Notes under the pieces: model-generated
Database searches by the model: none
Told to the model about the DNA's origin: nothing
The model's input: the letters and a program-made list of their open reading frames with translations, nothing else
Shown here: positions 45,534-56,320 of the stretch, piece by piece
How the letters are laid out: the number at the start of each line of letters is the position of its first letter
Position numbering within the stretch: the first letter of the stretch is position 1
DNA from: Carya illinoinensis
Lineage: Eukaryota; Streptophyta; Magnoliopsida; Fagales; Juglandaceae
Assembly: GCF_018687715.1 (NCBI RefSeq)
Contig: NC_056757.1
Location: forward strand, 5,927,501 to 5,991,500
Direction: 5' to 3'
Length of the DNA: 64,000 nucleotides
Program-made: the position numbers and the translations under genes

Positions 45534-48500
45534 ATGAAGTCATCTACAAGCAAAAACAAGTGGTTTTTAGATAGTGGATGTTCAAGACACATGACAGGAG
45601 ACAAGATTAAGTTCTTTGATCTTAGATCTAAAGAAGAAGGACACGTGACATTTGGAGACAACTCGAAAGGGAAGATTGTGGGAATAGGTAAAATTGGTAA
45701 TGAATCTTCTCTCATAATTGAAGATGTTCTACTTGTTGAAGGTCTAAAACATAATCTTTTGAGCATAAGTCAATTATGTGATAAAGGATTTACAGTTACT
45801 TTCAAAATGGATAAGTGCATTATTTTGAATGATCATGATTGTAATATTTGTTTTATTGCTTTTAGAAACAATAATGTTTATACAATTGATTTTGAAGAAA
45901 TTACTTCACAAGATGCTATTTGCTTTTCAGTTCAAAATAAAACTAGTTGGTTATGGCATAGAAGATTAGGTCATGCCAACATGGAACTTATTTTCAAACT
46001 TTCAAAAAATGATCTTGTGAGAGGTTTACCAAAAACAAATTTTCTTAAAGACAAAATTTGTGATGCATGTTAATTTGGTAAACAAACACAAACTTCTTTT
46101 AAAACTAAGAAACATATTTCCACTACTAGACTATTGCAACTGATACACATGGATCTTTTTGGACCAAATAGAGTTGCAAGTCTAGGAGGAAAATATTATA
46201 CATTTGTTATTGTTGATGATTTCTCTAGATATACTTGGGTCATCTTTCTTGCTCATAAAGATGAGGCACATAATGTCTTTACCAAGTTATACAAGAGAAT
46301 TCAAAATGAAAAGGGCTATACTATTTCAAGTATCCGAAGTGATAGGGAAAAAGAGTTTGTTAATAAAAATATTGAAACATTTTGTGATGAAAATGGTTTT
46401 GTGCATAATTTTTCTGCTCCTCGAACTCCTCAACAAAATGGGGTAGTAGAGAGGAAAAATATATCTCTTCAAGAGATGGCAAGAACAATGCTCAATGAGA
46501 ACAACTTGCCTAGTTATTTTTGGGCCGAAGCGGTAAGTACTGCATGTTATGTTATAAATAGAGTTATGCTAAGGTCTAAGTTAGATAAAACTCCCTATGA
46601 GCTTTGAAATGAGAAAAAGCCCAACATTGGTTACTTTCATGTATTTGGATGCAAATGTTTTATTTTGAATGACAGGGATAATTTAGGCAAGTTTGATGCA
46701 AAATCTGATGAAGGTATCTTTCTCGGGTATTCTACTAATAGTAAAGCTTATAGAGTATTCAATAAAAAGACTTTGACTGTACAAGAATCTATGCATGTAG
46801 TATTTGATGAATCTAATTCTCCACTCTTCAAGAAATCTATTGATGAAGAAACAGGAAGTATAAATAACACGGAAAGTCTCAATTTCAACAAAGAGAAAAC
46901 AATAGAGGAAGTTCAACATGGAGCCATCAGGAAAGATCATCAAAATTTAATACAAGATGCAACTAAACAGTGAAAATTTGTGAAAGATCATCCAGTGGAA
47001 CAAATTTTGGGAGAACCTTCACAAGGTGTAAGTACTCGATCATCTCTTAGAAATATTTGCAATCATACTGCTTTTCTATCTCAAATTGAACCCAAAAATA
47101 TTGATGACGTACTTCTTGATGAATCTTGGATTCTAGTTATGCAAGAAGAGTTGAATCAATTTGAAAGAAATGATGTTTGGACACTTGTTCCTAGACCTAA
47201 AAATCATACTATTATTGGAACAAAATGGGTTTTTAGAAACAAGAAAGATGAGTCCGGAGTCATTACTAGAAATAAGGCTCGACTTGTAGCCCAAAGTTTT
47301 AATCAAGAAGAAGGAATCAATTATGATGAGACATATGCACCTGTCGCAAGATTAGAAGCTATTCGAATGCTACTTGCATATGCTTGTTATAAAGATTTCA
47401 AACTTTTTCAAATGGATGTTAAAAGTGCTTTCTTAAATGGTTTTATAAATGAAGAGGTATATGTTGAGCAACCTCCAGGTTTTGAAAATCATATTTCCCT
47501 AAATCATGTTTTCAAACTCACAAAAGTACTATATGGACTTAAACAAGCTCCTAGAGCTTGATACGAGAGACTTAGTGGTTTCTTGATTGAAAAAGGTTTT
47601 TCAAGAGGAAAAATCGACACAACTCTTTTCATTAAATATGAAAATGATGATATTCTTTTGATTCAGATTTATGTTGATGATATAATATTCGGTGCTACTA
47701 ATGAAAATATGTGTCAAGTTTTTGCTAAGACTATGCAGGAAGAATTTGAGATGAGCATGATGGGAGAACTTACATTCTTTCTTGGATTGCAAATCAAGTA
47801 AGCAAAAAGTGGGACATTCATCAATCAATCAAAATATATTAAGGAATTACTGAAGAAGTTTGCGATGGAAAATGTTAAGGAAATTGGAACACCAATGAGC
47901 CCATCAACTAAACTTGATAAAGATGAATCCGGTAAGCCAGTTGACTCAAAGATATATCGAGGTATGATTGGTAGCTTATTATATTTAACAGCCAGTAGAC
48001 CAGATATTATGCTTAGTGTGTGCTTATGTGCATGCTTTCAATCATCTCTAAAAGAATCACATTTAATTGCAGTTAAGCGCATTCTTAGATATCTTAGTGG
48101 TACAATTAACCTAGGGTTATGGTACCCTAAGCACACATCTTTCGATCTAATCAGTTACACAGATACAGATTATGCTGGCTGTAAAATAGATCGAAAAAAC
48201 ACTAGTGGAGCATGTCATTTCTTAGGTCATGCACTAGTTTCCTGGTTTAGTAAAAAGCAAAATTTTGTTGCACTATCTACTGCTGAGGCAGAATATGTTG
48301 CTGCGGGTAGTTGTTGTGCTCAAGTTCTCTACATGAAGCAACAACTTGAAGATTTTAAACTCATGTATAATCACATTCCAATCAAATGTGATAATACAAG
48401 TGCTATAAATCTTTCAAAGAACCCAATACAACATTCTAGAACTAAGCATATTGAAATAATGTATCATTTTCTTCGAGATCATGTGCAAAAAGTCGATATA

Positions 48501-48623
48501 ATATTAGATTTCACAAACACACACGATCAGTTAGCAGATATTTTCACAAAACCTTTACCAGAAGATAGATTATGTATGATCAGAAGAGAAATAGATATGA
48601 TGCATGCTATGAATATCTCTTAA
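45534..48623 (+). pseudogene. SIRE pol (protease, integrase, RT, RNase H), interrupted by stops
   Basis: Domain order is complete. Protease is near 45560 (WFLDSGCSRHMTGD). Integrase follows: a zinc region near 45950 (WLWHRRLGHANMEL ... CDAC), then the core IHMDLFGP, SIRSDREKEF and TPQQNGVVERKN. Reverse transcriptase spans 47100-47800, with FQMDVKSAFLNG and QIYVDDIIFG. RNase H spans 48140-48560, with SYTDTDYAGC and ALSTAEAEYVAAGS. In-frame stops end blocks at 46073, 46607, 46973, 47561 and 47801. At each, the residue normally found is Gln or Trp, so each is one transition. The final block (47865-48623) is open to the natural stop. Confidence 0.92.
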
Positions 48624-48671
48624 AAGATAGATCAGAGTCAATAAAAATAGAGATAGATTTTTTAAATACTT

Positions 48672-49109
48672 TTACATAAACTTGAGATTCTTAGCCTCAT
48701 GTTTGAGACGCTCATTCTCTTCATACAATATCATGTCATTCTTATCCATGGGAACCGGCAAGCGGAATGAAGAATCTAATAAAGATTTCAACTGTTTATT
48801 CTTCTGCCGAATGATTCCTTCCCTTGTGTGAGACTCTTGAACAATTCGTTGAAGTACAACAATTTGTTCTTTGAGCTTTTCAACTTCGTGATTTTTGGCT
48901 TGTAGCCGCTGAGAAAAAGCAACAATAGAGGAAGAGTAGCGAGTCTCAAGACTCACCAAGTCATAAATAGCATCAGAATCTGACTTATTAATCAGATTAT
49001 TATTTTCTTGCTGCAACATGGCACCAATGGCAGCTGCAGAAAGGACAGGAGGTTGAGATGCAGAATGCCTCATGGATGGATATAGAGAAATGTTAGAAGA
49101 ATGAGCCAT
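48672..49109 (-). CDS. Antisense coiled-coil ORF between pol and 3' LTR of the SIRE-type element
   Basis: An uninterrupted minus-strand frame. From MAHSSNISLYPSMRHSASQP (ATG at 49109) it encodes 145 aa; an upstream in-frame ATG at 49268 would give 198. Residues ~50-115 have heptad-like spacing (LETRYSSSIVAFSQRLQAKN, then VEKLKEQIVVLQRIV), predicted as coiled coil, and the tail is rich in E/K. A TATA box (TATAAAAT on the minus strand, 49220-49213) lies ~105 bp before the 145-aa start, which fits that start. There is no signal peptide or known domain. It is open although gag and pol of the same element carry at least eight stops. Chance persistence cannot be excluded. Antisense ORFs near the 3' end are reported from other plant LTR-element lineages; a function is not established. 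Confidence 0.5.
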   Translation of the reverse strand: MAHSSNISLYPSMRHSASQPPVLSAAAIGAMLQQENNNLINKSDSDAIYDLVSLETRYSSSIVAFSQRLQAKNHEVEKLKEQIVVLQRIVQESHTREGIIRQKNKQLKSLLDSSFRLPVPMDKNDMILYEENERLKHEAKNLKFM

Positions 49110-49212
49110 TGAGAAAAGAATAGAAAGCTTAAAACGAGAATGTTGAAGGAATGCAGATGAGTTATAGAGATGAGATGAAAACTTGATGCGGATTGGATGA
49201 ACTTCAGGACTG

Positions 49213-49220
49213 ATTTTATA
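49213..49220 (-). promoter_or_regulatory. TATA box upstream of the antisense ORF
   Basis: CTCTATAAAATC on the minus strand. Initiation ~30 bp downstream would leave a ~75-nt leader before the ATG at 49109. Confidence 0.45.
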
Positions 49221-49658
49221 GAGATAGCATAAAGAACAAGACAAGCTATCATCCAAGTTAAAGAGCAATGTATTTTTTCCCGATCGGTGAAAATGACATT
49301 TTTTAAAAACTCGGAGCCTTCAATCTCGTTTGTCAACAACATCAGGTGATTTTTTCAAATCTCCAGCCGTACTTGTCGGATCACGGACGGATGAAATTTA
49401 TTTATTTTTTTTAACTATCTACAGTGTCTACTAACGCACCGTTTTCTTCAGGTCCATTTACTTGTTGCGGATCCTTTTTAATGATGCCAAAAGGAGGAGA
49501 AGTTTTAGACTAGAACATTAACATTGTTTAAATTGCTAAACTTGTTATATATGCTTGGAATTATATTTATACTTTTACTTGAAAAACTAACGCATATTTT
49601 CAGGGGGAGCTTAAGTATTAATACAGGTTTCAAGTTCTATCACGTATTTGTCATCATC

Positions 49659-49672
49659 AAAAAGGGGGAGAT
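49659..49672 (+). other. Polypurine tract of the SIRE-type element
   Basis: AAAAAGGGGGAGAT directly before the 3' LTR, the expected plus-strand primer. Confidence 0.92.
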
Positions 49673-51074
49673 TGTTGAACCCAAGGTTTCAAGTTTCATG
49701 TGATTATAAATCTACACATGGATTTTGATGATAACAAATGAATTCAAAGAATAAAAGAGTTTCAAGCTCAAGTTGTTCACATAATGGAATCAAGCACATC
49801 AAAGAACCAAGCATGAGCAAGAAGGAAACAAGTTCATATTAAAGTCATAGAGTAATGTTGTAAATCTCTTAAAATTCGAAATTAGGATTAATGCTCAAAA
49901 TTAATATTTTATCATAAAACATTAAAATACATTTTCTACATGTGCATGAATATTTTTGAAAATTAAATTTGAAAATTTTGAAAGATGATTGATTGTTATC
50001 TTTTGCATGTGCATGCCTTGATTAAAGGGTTGGATTTTGAAAATATTAAAGATGATTGATTGTCATCTTTCACATGTGCATGTTTTATTTGAATATTTTT
50101 AAAAGTGATTGATGTTTTTTTAGACTTATACAAAAGGTAGATGATTTTGTTTGAAAATTTTGAAAAGTAAAGTCTGCTCCTTTTGTCATATACAAAAAGT
50201 AAAAGATTAGGTTTGAATTTTTTTGAAAAGGAAAGTGTGCTCCTTTTGTCATATGTAAAAAGTAAAAGATTAGGTTTGAATTTTTTGAAAATGAAAGTGT
50301 GCTCCTTTTGTCATATGCCAAAAGTAAAATATTAGGTTTGATTTTTTTGAAAAAGTGAATGATGTTGTCTTTGACAATTGAAAAAGAAGAACCTTTTATT
50401 TGAATTTTTTTAAAAAGTTAATGATGTTGTTTTTGACATGTGAATCTTTTTTAATTTGAATATGAAGTCTCATATGTCTATAAATAGATCATTTGAGAGC
50501 TTCACATTTACAACACCAAGAGCATACAACATTCATTCAAGGCTTTCATTCTCTCTTCTCTAAGCATTGAGCCTTAATCCTTGTTCATTTTGAGAGATAT
50601 AGTTTGCGCTGTATTGTTCTTATTTCACTCATTGAGGAGTGTTTTCTGATAACCTACCCACTATCAGCTCTTGTATCAGAAAAAGAGTGTGTATAACCCT
50701 TGTGCGTGTAGAAAGTATTCTACACGGGGAATAGTTAAATCACTACGTGTAAGGTGATTGCAAGTGTAGAGGGTGTTCTACACGGATCCTTTATAGCGGT
50801 TTTGTTCAAAGGTGTAATAGGTTTCTATCTCCACCTGAAGGAGGTTGAATAGTGAATTTGGAAATCCTCAAGGGGTAGCTTGAGGCGAGGACGTAGGCAG
50901 TGGGACCGAATCTCGTTAACATACTGAGTTTGCTTCTCTCTTACCCTTACTCTTTATATTTATTGTTATTTCATATTTTGTTTATATTTTATATTACATA
51001 TTTGATTTATAATTGTTATTTTTTTTAATACAACTCAATTCACTCCCCCTCTTGTGTTAGTCATCTGGGCAACA
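49673..51074 (+). repeat. 3' LTR of the SIRE-type element
   Basis: 1402 bp, same length and ends as the 5' LTR, with scattered single-base differences, mostly transitions. Confidence 0.96.
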
Positions 51075-51805
51075 AGCTCCACAACCTCTAAGGGAAATAT
51101 GAGGAGGTGATGAGGAGGGTGGGTAGCTCGTAGTTAGTAGACCAGCTGCTCGTTAGCACGGGCTTACCATACAGCGTGAAGGTGATGCCAGTCCCACTAC
51201 CGTCAAAGTTACAAGTTCTCCCAATGGAAGTATATGACAAAACTCGAGACCTAGTGGAGCATTGTGAAACTTTCAAGGCCTACATGACTCTGCATGGGTT
51301 TCTCGAGGAGGTGCCTTGCTAGGCCTTCCTGTTAACTTTAAGGGGACCAGCGAGGACATGATTCGGCTTCCTGACGCTAGGCTCTATAGAGAACTTCGAC
51401 GAGTTGGCCCGATTGTTCCTCACCCACTTCATGGCCAACAGAAGGAGGAGGCGCCCTGCGGCATTCCTCCTCACTACCAAGTAGAGGGAAGACGAGAGCC
51501 TGAAAGCCTATCTAGCCAGGTTCAATAAGGACTGCATGATAGCAGAGGACCAGAATGAGAAGATTACTCTGACAGCACTCCTGGGGGGGAGTATGTCCCC
51601 AGTCCGCATTCATGGTAGAATTGACCAAGAAAACCCTCACGACTCTCCAAGAATTCATGGACCTGGCTGATAACTTTATAAATGCCGAGGACATCCTCTA
51701 CGCCCTTGCCGAACCAGGGAGTAAAGAGTTGGAGCGAGTGAACCGAAAGGGGAAAGCACCAACCAAAGGCCATGTTCGTGACAAAGTTGACCAAAAGCCA
51801 TGAGA
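51075..51805 (+). pseudogene. Ty3/gypsy gag remnant (resumes after the SIRE insertion)
   Basis: Retrotrans_gag-type sequence in shifting frames: TFKAYMTLHGFLEEVPC near 51275, then ENFDELARLFLTHFMANRRR near 51390 in another frame, LKAYLARFNKD near 51500 and VELTKKTLTTLQEFMDLADN at 51612. Stops and frameshifts are frequent. The SIRE-type element sits just upstream of this block. Confidence 0.82.
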
Positions 51806-52034
51806 GGTGACGAAAGAGGAGCCTACCTCAAGGAACACATTGTACAGACATGACTGAACAGCACCAAGACCCCCTATCCCAACGAGAATGGAGCCTCGAC
51901 AGGGGATGTCGACAATGGAGAGCGGAAAGATCAAGGAGAAGGGAGATCGAGCGAGAACCTCCGTGCACTCCCCCGCAACAGCCTTGAGATACCCCCAATG
52001 GGGGAGATTTGAACCATAGCAAGGGGTTTCACTA

Positions 52035-52676
52035 GTGAAGGGGCAAATTCATATGGAAGAAAGACACACTAGAGAAGTACATTACCGAAAAGTCTACTCA
52101 GCCTCTTACCACCTCACTAAGTATCGAAGGGTTGAACCTGCCCTCGTGATCTCCTTCAGAGAAGCTGAAGAGGAAGGAGTCCTCTATCCACACGATAACG
52201 TGTTAGTGGTGACCATGTAAATCGCCAACTTCACCACAAAGAGGATTCTCATCGACAACGGTAGTTCAGTGGATATTTTGTTCTTGGAGGCGTTTACCCT
52301 TATGAGGATAGACATAGCCCGACTTCTACTACGCCCAATGCCATTCAAAGGCTTATCTGAAGAGACAGTCCAATCGGTTGGAATGATCACTTTGTCTGTC
52401 TTAGTAAGCAGCACTACTTGCACTACCCCTGTTATGGTCGATTTCCTGGTGGTAAGAGCCACTTCCTCATACAACGCCATCATCGGTTTTCTAACCCTCA
52501 ACAAGTTGAAGGAGATCACTTCCACCTATCACCTGAAGGTAAAATTTCCATCAACGCGATCACCTAGAGATTCAAGGAGAGTAGGCCTTGGCACACGAAT
52601 GTTACCTATAGGATATAAAGCCAAAGAAAAATGGGATGACATGCAATGTGAATATGCACCTCTCATAAAGCCGTGA
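52035..52676 (+). pseudogene. Ty3/gypsy protease remnant
   Basis: A retropepsin-like block: FTTKRILIDNGSSVDILF near 52225-52285, with DNG in place of the usual D-S/T-G, and SSYNAIIGFLTLNKLKEITS near 52465. A stop at 52220 splits the frame. Nothing like RT or integrase follows; the sequence passes straight into repeats. Confidence 0.75.
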
Positions 52677-52949
52677 CAAGCTCTTGTCAAAGATGCGAAC
52701 TGTCCTGACTGGAGGAGGGGAGATGGGCGCATATAAGGAAAACAAAAAGCAATCCAGATACTCTCGTAATTTTGTACATTTCATTCCCCATTGTATAAAC
52801 TCTACTTTAATGAAAAAATGCTAGTCTTTTTCAGGAATTCACTTAATGGATCTTCATCGACAAAAACCTCATTCAATGTCAAAGTTTCACCTACCAATTA
52901 CCTCATTGTAGGGCAACAAAGGAATCTGTAAGGCTGAAGACTACTTTAT

Positions 52950-54030
52950 CCCTCCTATATCGGAGTGCAGGTCTTTCCTCAAACAGCCCGACACACTTTA
53001 CCTTCCTCATGAGCGTCGACCAATAGGAACGGTCCAGTCATGCATATTGCCCGAATAACTTAGCTTTCCTTGGGTACCAAAGGGTGAGATGAGCCAAAGG
53101 CTATCTCGACCCTCCCTTGGGGGAGAGCAGGTCCAGTCCTGAGGTTGCCCAAATATTACCCTATTCTGCCACGATGAAGAGTGGGCATGGCACCAACCTG
53201 GCCTTCACCTGCCTTCCTTGTGGTATCAACAGATGGGAGTAAGTCCAGTCAGACATACTGCTTGAACAGACTACCTCCACATGAGAGTCAACAAGTGAGA
53301 CTATCTTGACTCCCCCACGGATGAGAGCGGGACCAGCCTTGAGGTTGCCAAAATAGATTACCCATCCCATTGCGATGAAGAGTAATTCAGCTCTAAGGCT
53401 GTCGACTAATTACCTCCCCTAAGGGTATGAATGGGGAGAGAACGGTTTGAGGCGCCTCTACCCCTCCCTCCGCAGAGTGTGGGTCTGTCCTCAATAGCAC
53501 GACACACCTTACCTTCCTCGTGAGCATTGATCAACGGGAGCATGTCTAGTCAGATAATAGTGCTCAAATAGCTTACCTTCCTTTGGGGTACCAAAGGGTG
53601 AGATGAGCCAAAGGCCATCTTGATCCTCCCTCGTGAGAGAGCGAATCCAGCCTTGAGGTTGCTTGAACATTACCCCGTTCTGCTAAGACGAAGAGTGGGC
53701 ATGGCACCAGCCCTGCCCTCATCTACCTTCCCTATGGTATCAATGGATAGGAGCAGGTACAATTAGACATACTGCTCGAACAGACTACCTTCACGTGAGA
53801 GTTAACAAGTGAGACTAGCCCTGGGTTAGCCCGACCTCCCCTGCGAAGGAGAGCAGGACTAGTCTTGAGGTTGCCCGAACAGATTACCCTATCCCGTTGC
53901 GGCAAAGTGTAATCTGACTCTAAGATCGTCGACTAATTACCTCCCCTGGGGAAAAAATGGGGAGAGAGCGGCTTGAGGCGACTCTACCCCTCCCTTAGTA
54001 GAGTGTGAGATAGTGCCAAGACTACCCGAC
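52950..54030 (+). repeat. ~512-bp higher-order tandem repeat, about 2.1 copies
   Basis: GGTCTTTCCTC at 52970 recurs as GGTCTGTCCTC at 53482, and long stretches between them match in order, such as ACCAAAGGGTGAGATGAGCC and GAAGAGTGGGCATGGCACCA. Each unit holds about seven shorter monomers of ~60-90 bp built on TTACCTTCC..GTGAG.RTCAAC. A third copy begins near 53985. Confidence 0.88.
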
Positions 54031-54149
54031 ACAACTATAGGAAGATCGCCTCCTCTAATGGATAATGTCTCACATCTTCTCTACACATCGGCTAGTGGAC
54101 ATTTGCAAACTTCAGTGATTATTTACACCGATTGGTTTGGCTTTTGCAG

Positions 54150-55165
54150 CATTGACAAACGGCCCCCTCTTGCCACGCATGAGAATCAACGGGGTGAGTT
54201 AAGCTATACATACTGCTCGACCTCCACAAAGAATTTATGCGAAGGTTTTCTGGGGGAGCCTAACCTTACATGTCTCTTGGCCCCTCTCTCCAAGAATTAC
54301 GGTCAACGTGGCGACTTTAGTAATACATATTGCTCGACCTCTGCAGAGAATTTATGCGAAGGTTTTCTGGGTGAGCCTGGCCTTACATGCCACTCGGCCC
54401 TTTCTCACAAGTGCGAGGGTCAATAAGACGAGTTTGGTCATACATATCGCTCAACCTCTGCAAAGAATTTATATGAAGGCTTTTTGGGTGAGCCTAGCCT
54501 TACATGCCGCTCGGCTCCCTCTCGCCAAGTGTTAGGGTCAATGTGGCGACTTCGACCATACATATTGCTCGACCTCCGCAAAGAATGCGAAGGTTTTTTG
54601 GGTGAGCCCGGCCTTACATGCCACTTGGCCTCTTCTCACAAGTGTGATGGTCAATAAGACGAGTTTGGTCATACATACCGCTCAACCTTTGCAAAGAACT
54701 TATGCAAAGGTTTTCTAAGTGAGCCCGACTTTACATGCCGCTTGGCCCCCTCTCGCCAAGCGCGAGGGTCAACGAGGCAAGTCTGGTCATACATACCACT
54801 TGACCTCCACAAAGAATTTATGCGAAGGTTTTTTGGGCAAGCCTGGCCTTACATGCTGCTCGTCCCCCTCTCGCTATGCATGAGGGTTAACACGACGAGT
54901 TCGGTCATACATACCGCTCAACCTTTGAAAAGAATTTATGAGAATGTTTTTTGGGTGAGCCCGGCCTTACATGCCACTCGGCCCCCTCTCGCTAAGCACG
55001 AGGGTTAACAAGGCGAGTCCGGTCATACATACTGTCAACCTCCAGTGAAAACTTATGCAAAGGTTTTCTAGGCCAGCCGGCCTTACATGTCACTTGGCTT
55101 CCTCTTGCCCAGCGCAAGGTTCATCTAGGCGAGCCCAGTCATACATATTGCTCGACCTCTGCAAA
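54150..55165 (+). repeat. ~118-bp tandem array, about 9 copies
   Basis: The phrase TACATAYYGCTCRACCTCYG recurs near 54209, 54328, 54440, 54558, 54670, 54789, 54907, 55023 and 55139. Each unit is a dimer of two ~59-bp halves sharing GGCGAGYCTGGYCWTACAT. The copies also give repetitive open frames that are not genes. Confidence 0.9.
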
Positions 55166-55634
55166 GGTTTAACCTTACATGCTGCTCAATCCCCTATGTA
55201 AATACTACTCGACCTTTGTAAATATTTCTAGGCGAGCCTAGCTCACGTGCCACACGATATCACCAGTCGCAAAGGTCAGCCACCCAAGTTCGACCTAAAT
55301 AATGCCTAGCCAATGTAGGAGTAGACAGGCAAACAAATTATGCGGCTTTGCAGGGTGCCACATACAAGGAAATGCCCTCACGATGGGAAAAATTATTTGC
55401 TCAACAAAGAAGAAATGCCTGACAGCTAGTATTGCGGAAAAGACAGCATGACAGTCATCGGATACCAGGATCAAATCCTCGGGGAACCACATCTGGAACA
55501 ACAAAGGGATGGCCGAGATTAGACACGTGAAATGATCAGATGGCAAGTATTTTACCCAGTCAACAAGTTAGAAATGACGAGTGACAACATTCGGTTGAAA
55601 CGAGAAAATTCCCATCTGTTTGGTCTGATGAGAA

Positions 55635-55647
55635 TTGGAGGAGTAAT
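55635..55647 (+). other. Polypurine tract of the gypsy element
   Basis: TTGGAGGAGTAAT directly before the 3' LTR start TGTTGGGGGGATT. Confidence 0.65.
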
Positions 55648-56320
55648 TGTTGGGGGGATTTTTCCTCCAGGCCTCAGGCCCATGAGGACTGGCCCATACC
55701 AAACATCCGGTGGGTCCCCCGCACCCCAGGGGGTTCGAGAAGCCAGGCCCAAGCCTACAAAGCCCTTCAGGCACTCAGCCAAAACTCGCGTAAATCGGGC
55801 ATAAGGATTTAGGTCGGGATGGGACACTACGAAAGGACAGAAGGCTAAACCAGAAAAAGCAAGAGGGAAAGCAGACTAGAGGGAAGGGACGAGACTCGAT
55901 AGTAGCACTATGAGATCACGTCGCATTAAATGAATTCACAAGGAAAGCATGCCTCCTTAATTGCTTAATCTAGATAGTCACGCCACATTAAAATGAAGTA
56001 GAGTGGAACGGACTTCGAGAGGACACCCTTTCACCCAGGCCGCAGGGTATGGTCATCTAACCTCAGGGGCTGGGTATAAAAGGGGCTCCTCGACCATCAG
56101 ATAAGGGATTGGAATCAATTTTCTCCACTAAGGATTTACTTGCTATATCACGCTTTCGTGTATTATCTGAGGATCATCATTGACTTAGGTATAGGAGGCT
56201 TCCCGAGCCACACAAGGCGCCTCTTGCCAACCCCTTTTCTCTGTGATTGTAGGCCTACGAGATCGAAGGTCTCGACTGCTGAGAGCCTGGTCTTTAAGTG
56301 TACGAAACATATCGTCAATA
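55648..56320 (+). repeat. 3' LTR of the Ty3/gypsy element
   Basis: 673 bp. It carries about 37 bp (around 56196-56235, TTCCCGAGCCACACAAGGCG) absent from the 5' LTR. It ends GTCAATA where the 5' LTR ends GTCAACA. Confidence 0.9.

Larger units (their letters stand above)
42379..51074 (+). mobile_element. SIRE-type Ty1/copia retrotransposon, complete but with broken gag-pol
   Basis: 8696 bp, with identical-length LTRs (1402 bp each) and a perfect 5-bp target duplication, AGCTC, at 42374-42378 and 51075-51079. The primer-binding site TGGTATCAGAGC is at 43783 and the polypurine tract AAAAAGGGGGAGAT ends at 49672. Long LTRs, a long gag with a coiled coil and a second zinc motif, and a ~1-kb region between pol and the 3' LTR fit the Sirevirus (Maximus) lineage. 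By eye the LTRs differ at only a few percent of sites. Gag-pol is interrupted by stops, so the copy cannot move by itself. It is inserted at the start of the gypsy gag region. Confidence 0.95.
41540..56320 (+). mobile_element. Old Ty3/gypsy element, non-autonomous, hosting a SIRE-type insertion
   Basis: Related LTRs lie at 41540-42170 and 55648-56320. A TGGCGC-type primer-binding site follows the 5' LTR and a purine tract (ATTGGAGGAGTAA) precedes the 3' LTR. With the 8.7-kb copia insertion removed the element is about 6.1 kb: leader, gag remnant, protease remnant, then about 3 kb of tandem repeats. RT, RNase H and integrase are missing. The LTRs differ at many sites and by a ~37-bp indel, so it is old. 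Flanks read CTATT (left) and TTAAT (right), with no clean duplication. The PBS type and 3' tandem arrays suggest the Tat/Ogre-Athila side of Ty3/gypsy; that lineage is inferred. Confidence 0.88.

Noticed and set aside
54013..55008. Repetitive plus-strand frames with recurring YIPLDLHKEF/ARPLQRIY words
   Set aside because: They are translations of the 118-bp tandem array in shifting frames, not a repeat protein.
39399..55200. Regularly spaced repeats that could suggest a CRISPR array
   Set aside because: The repeats are contiguous tandem units without unique spacers, and the DNA is plant nuclear.
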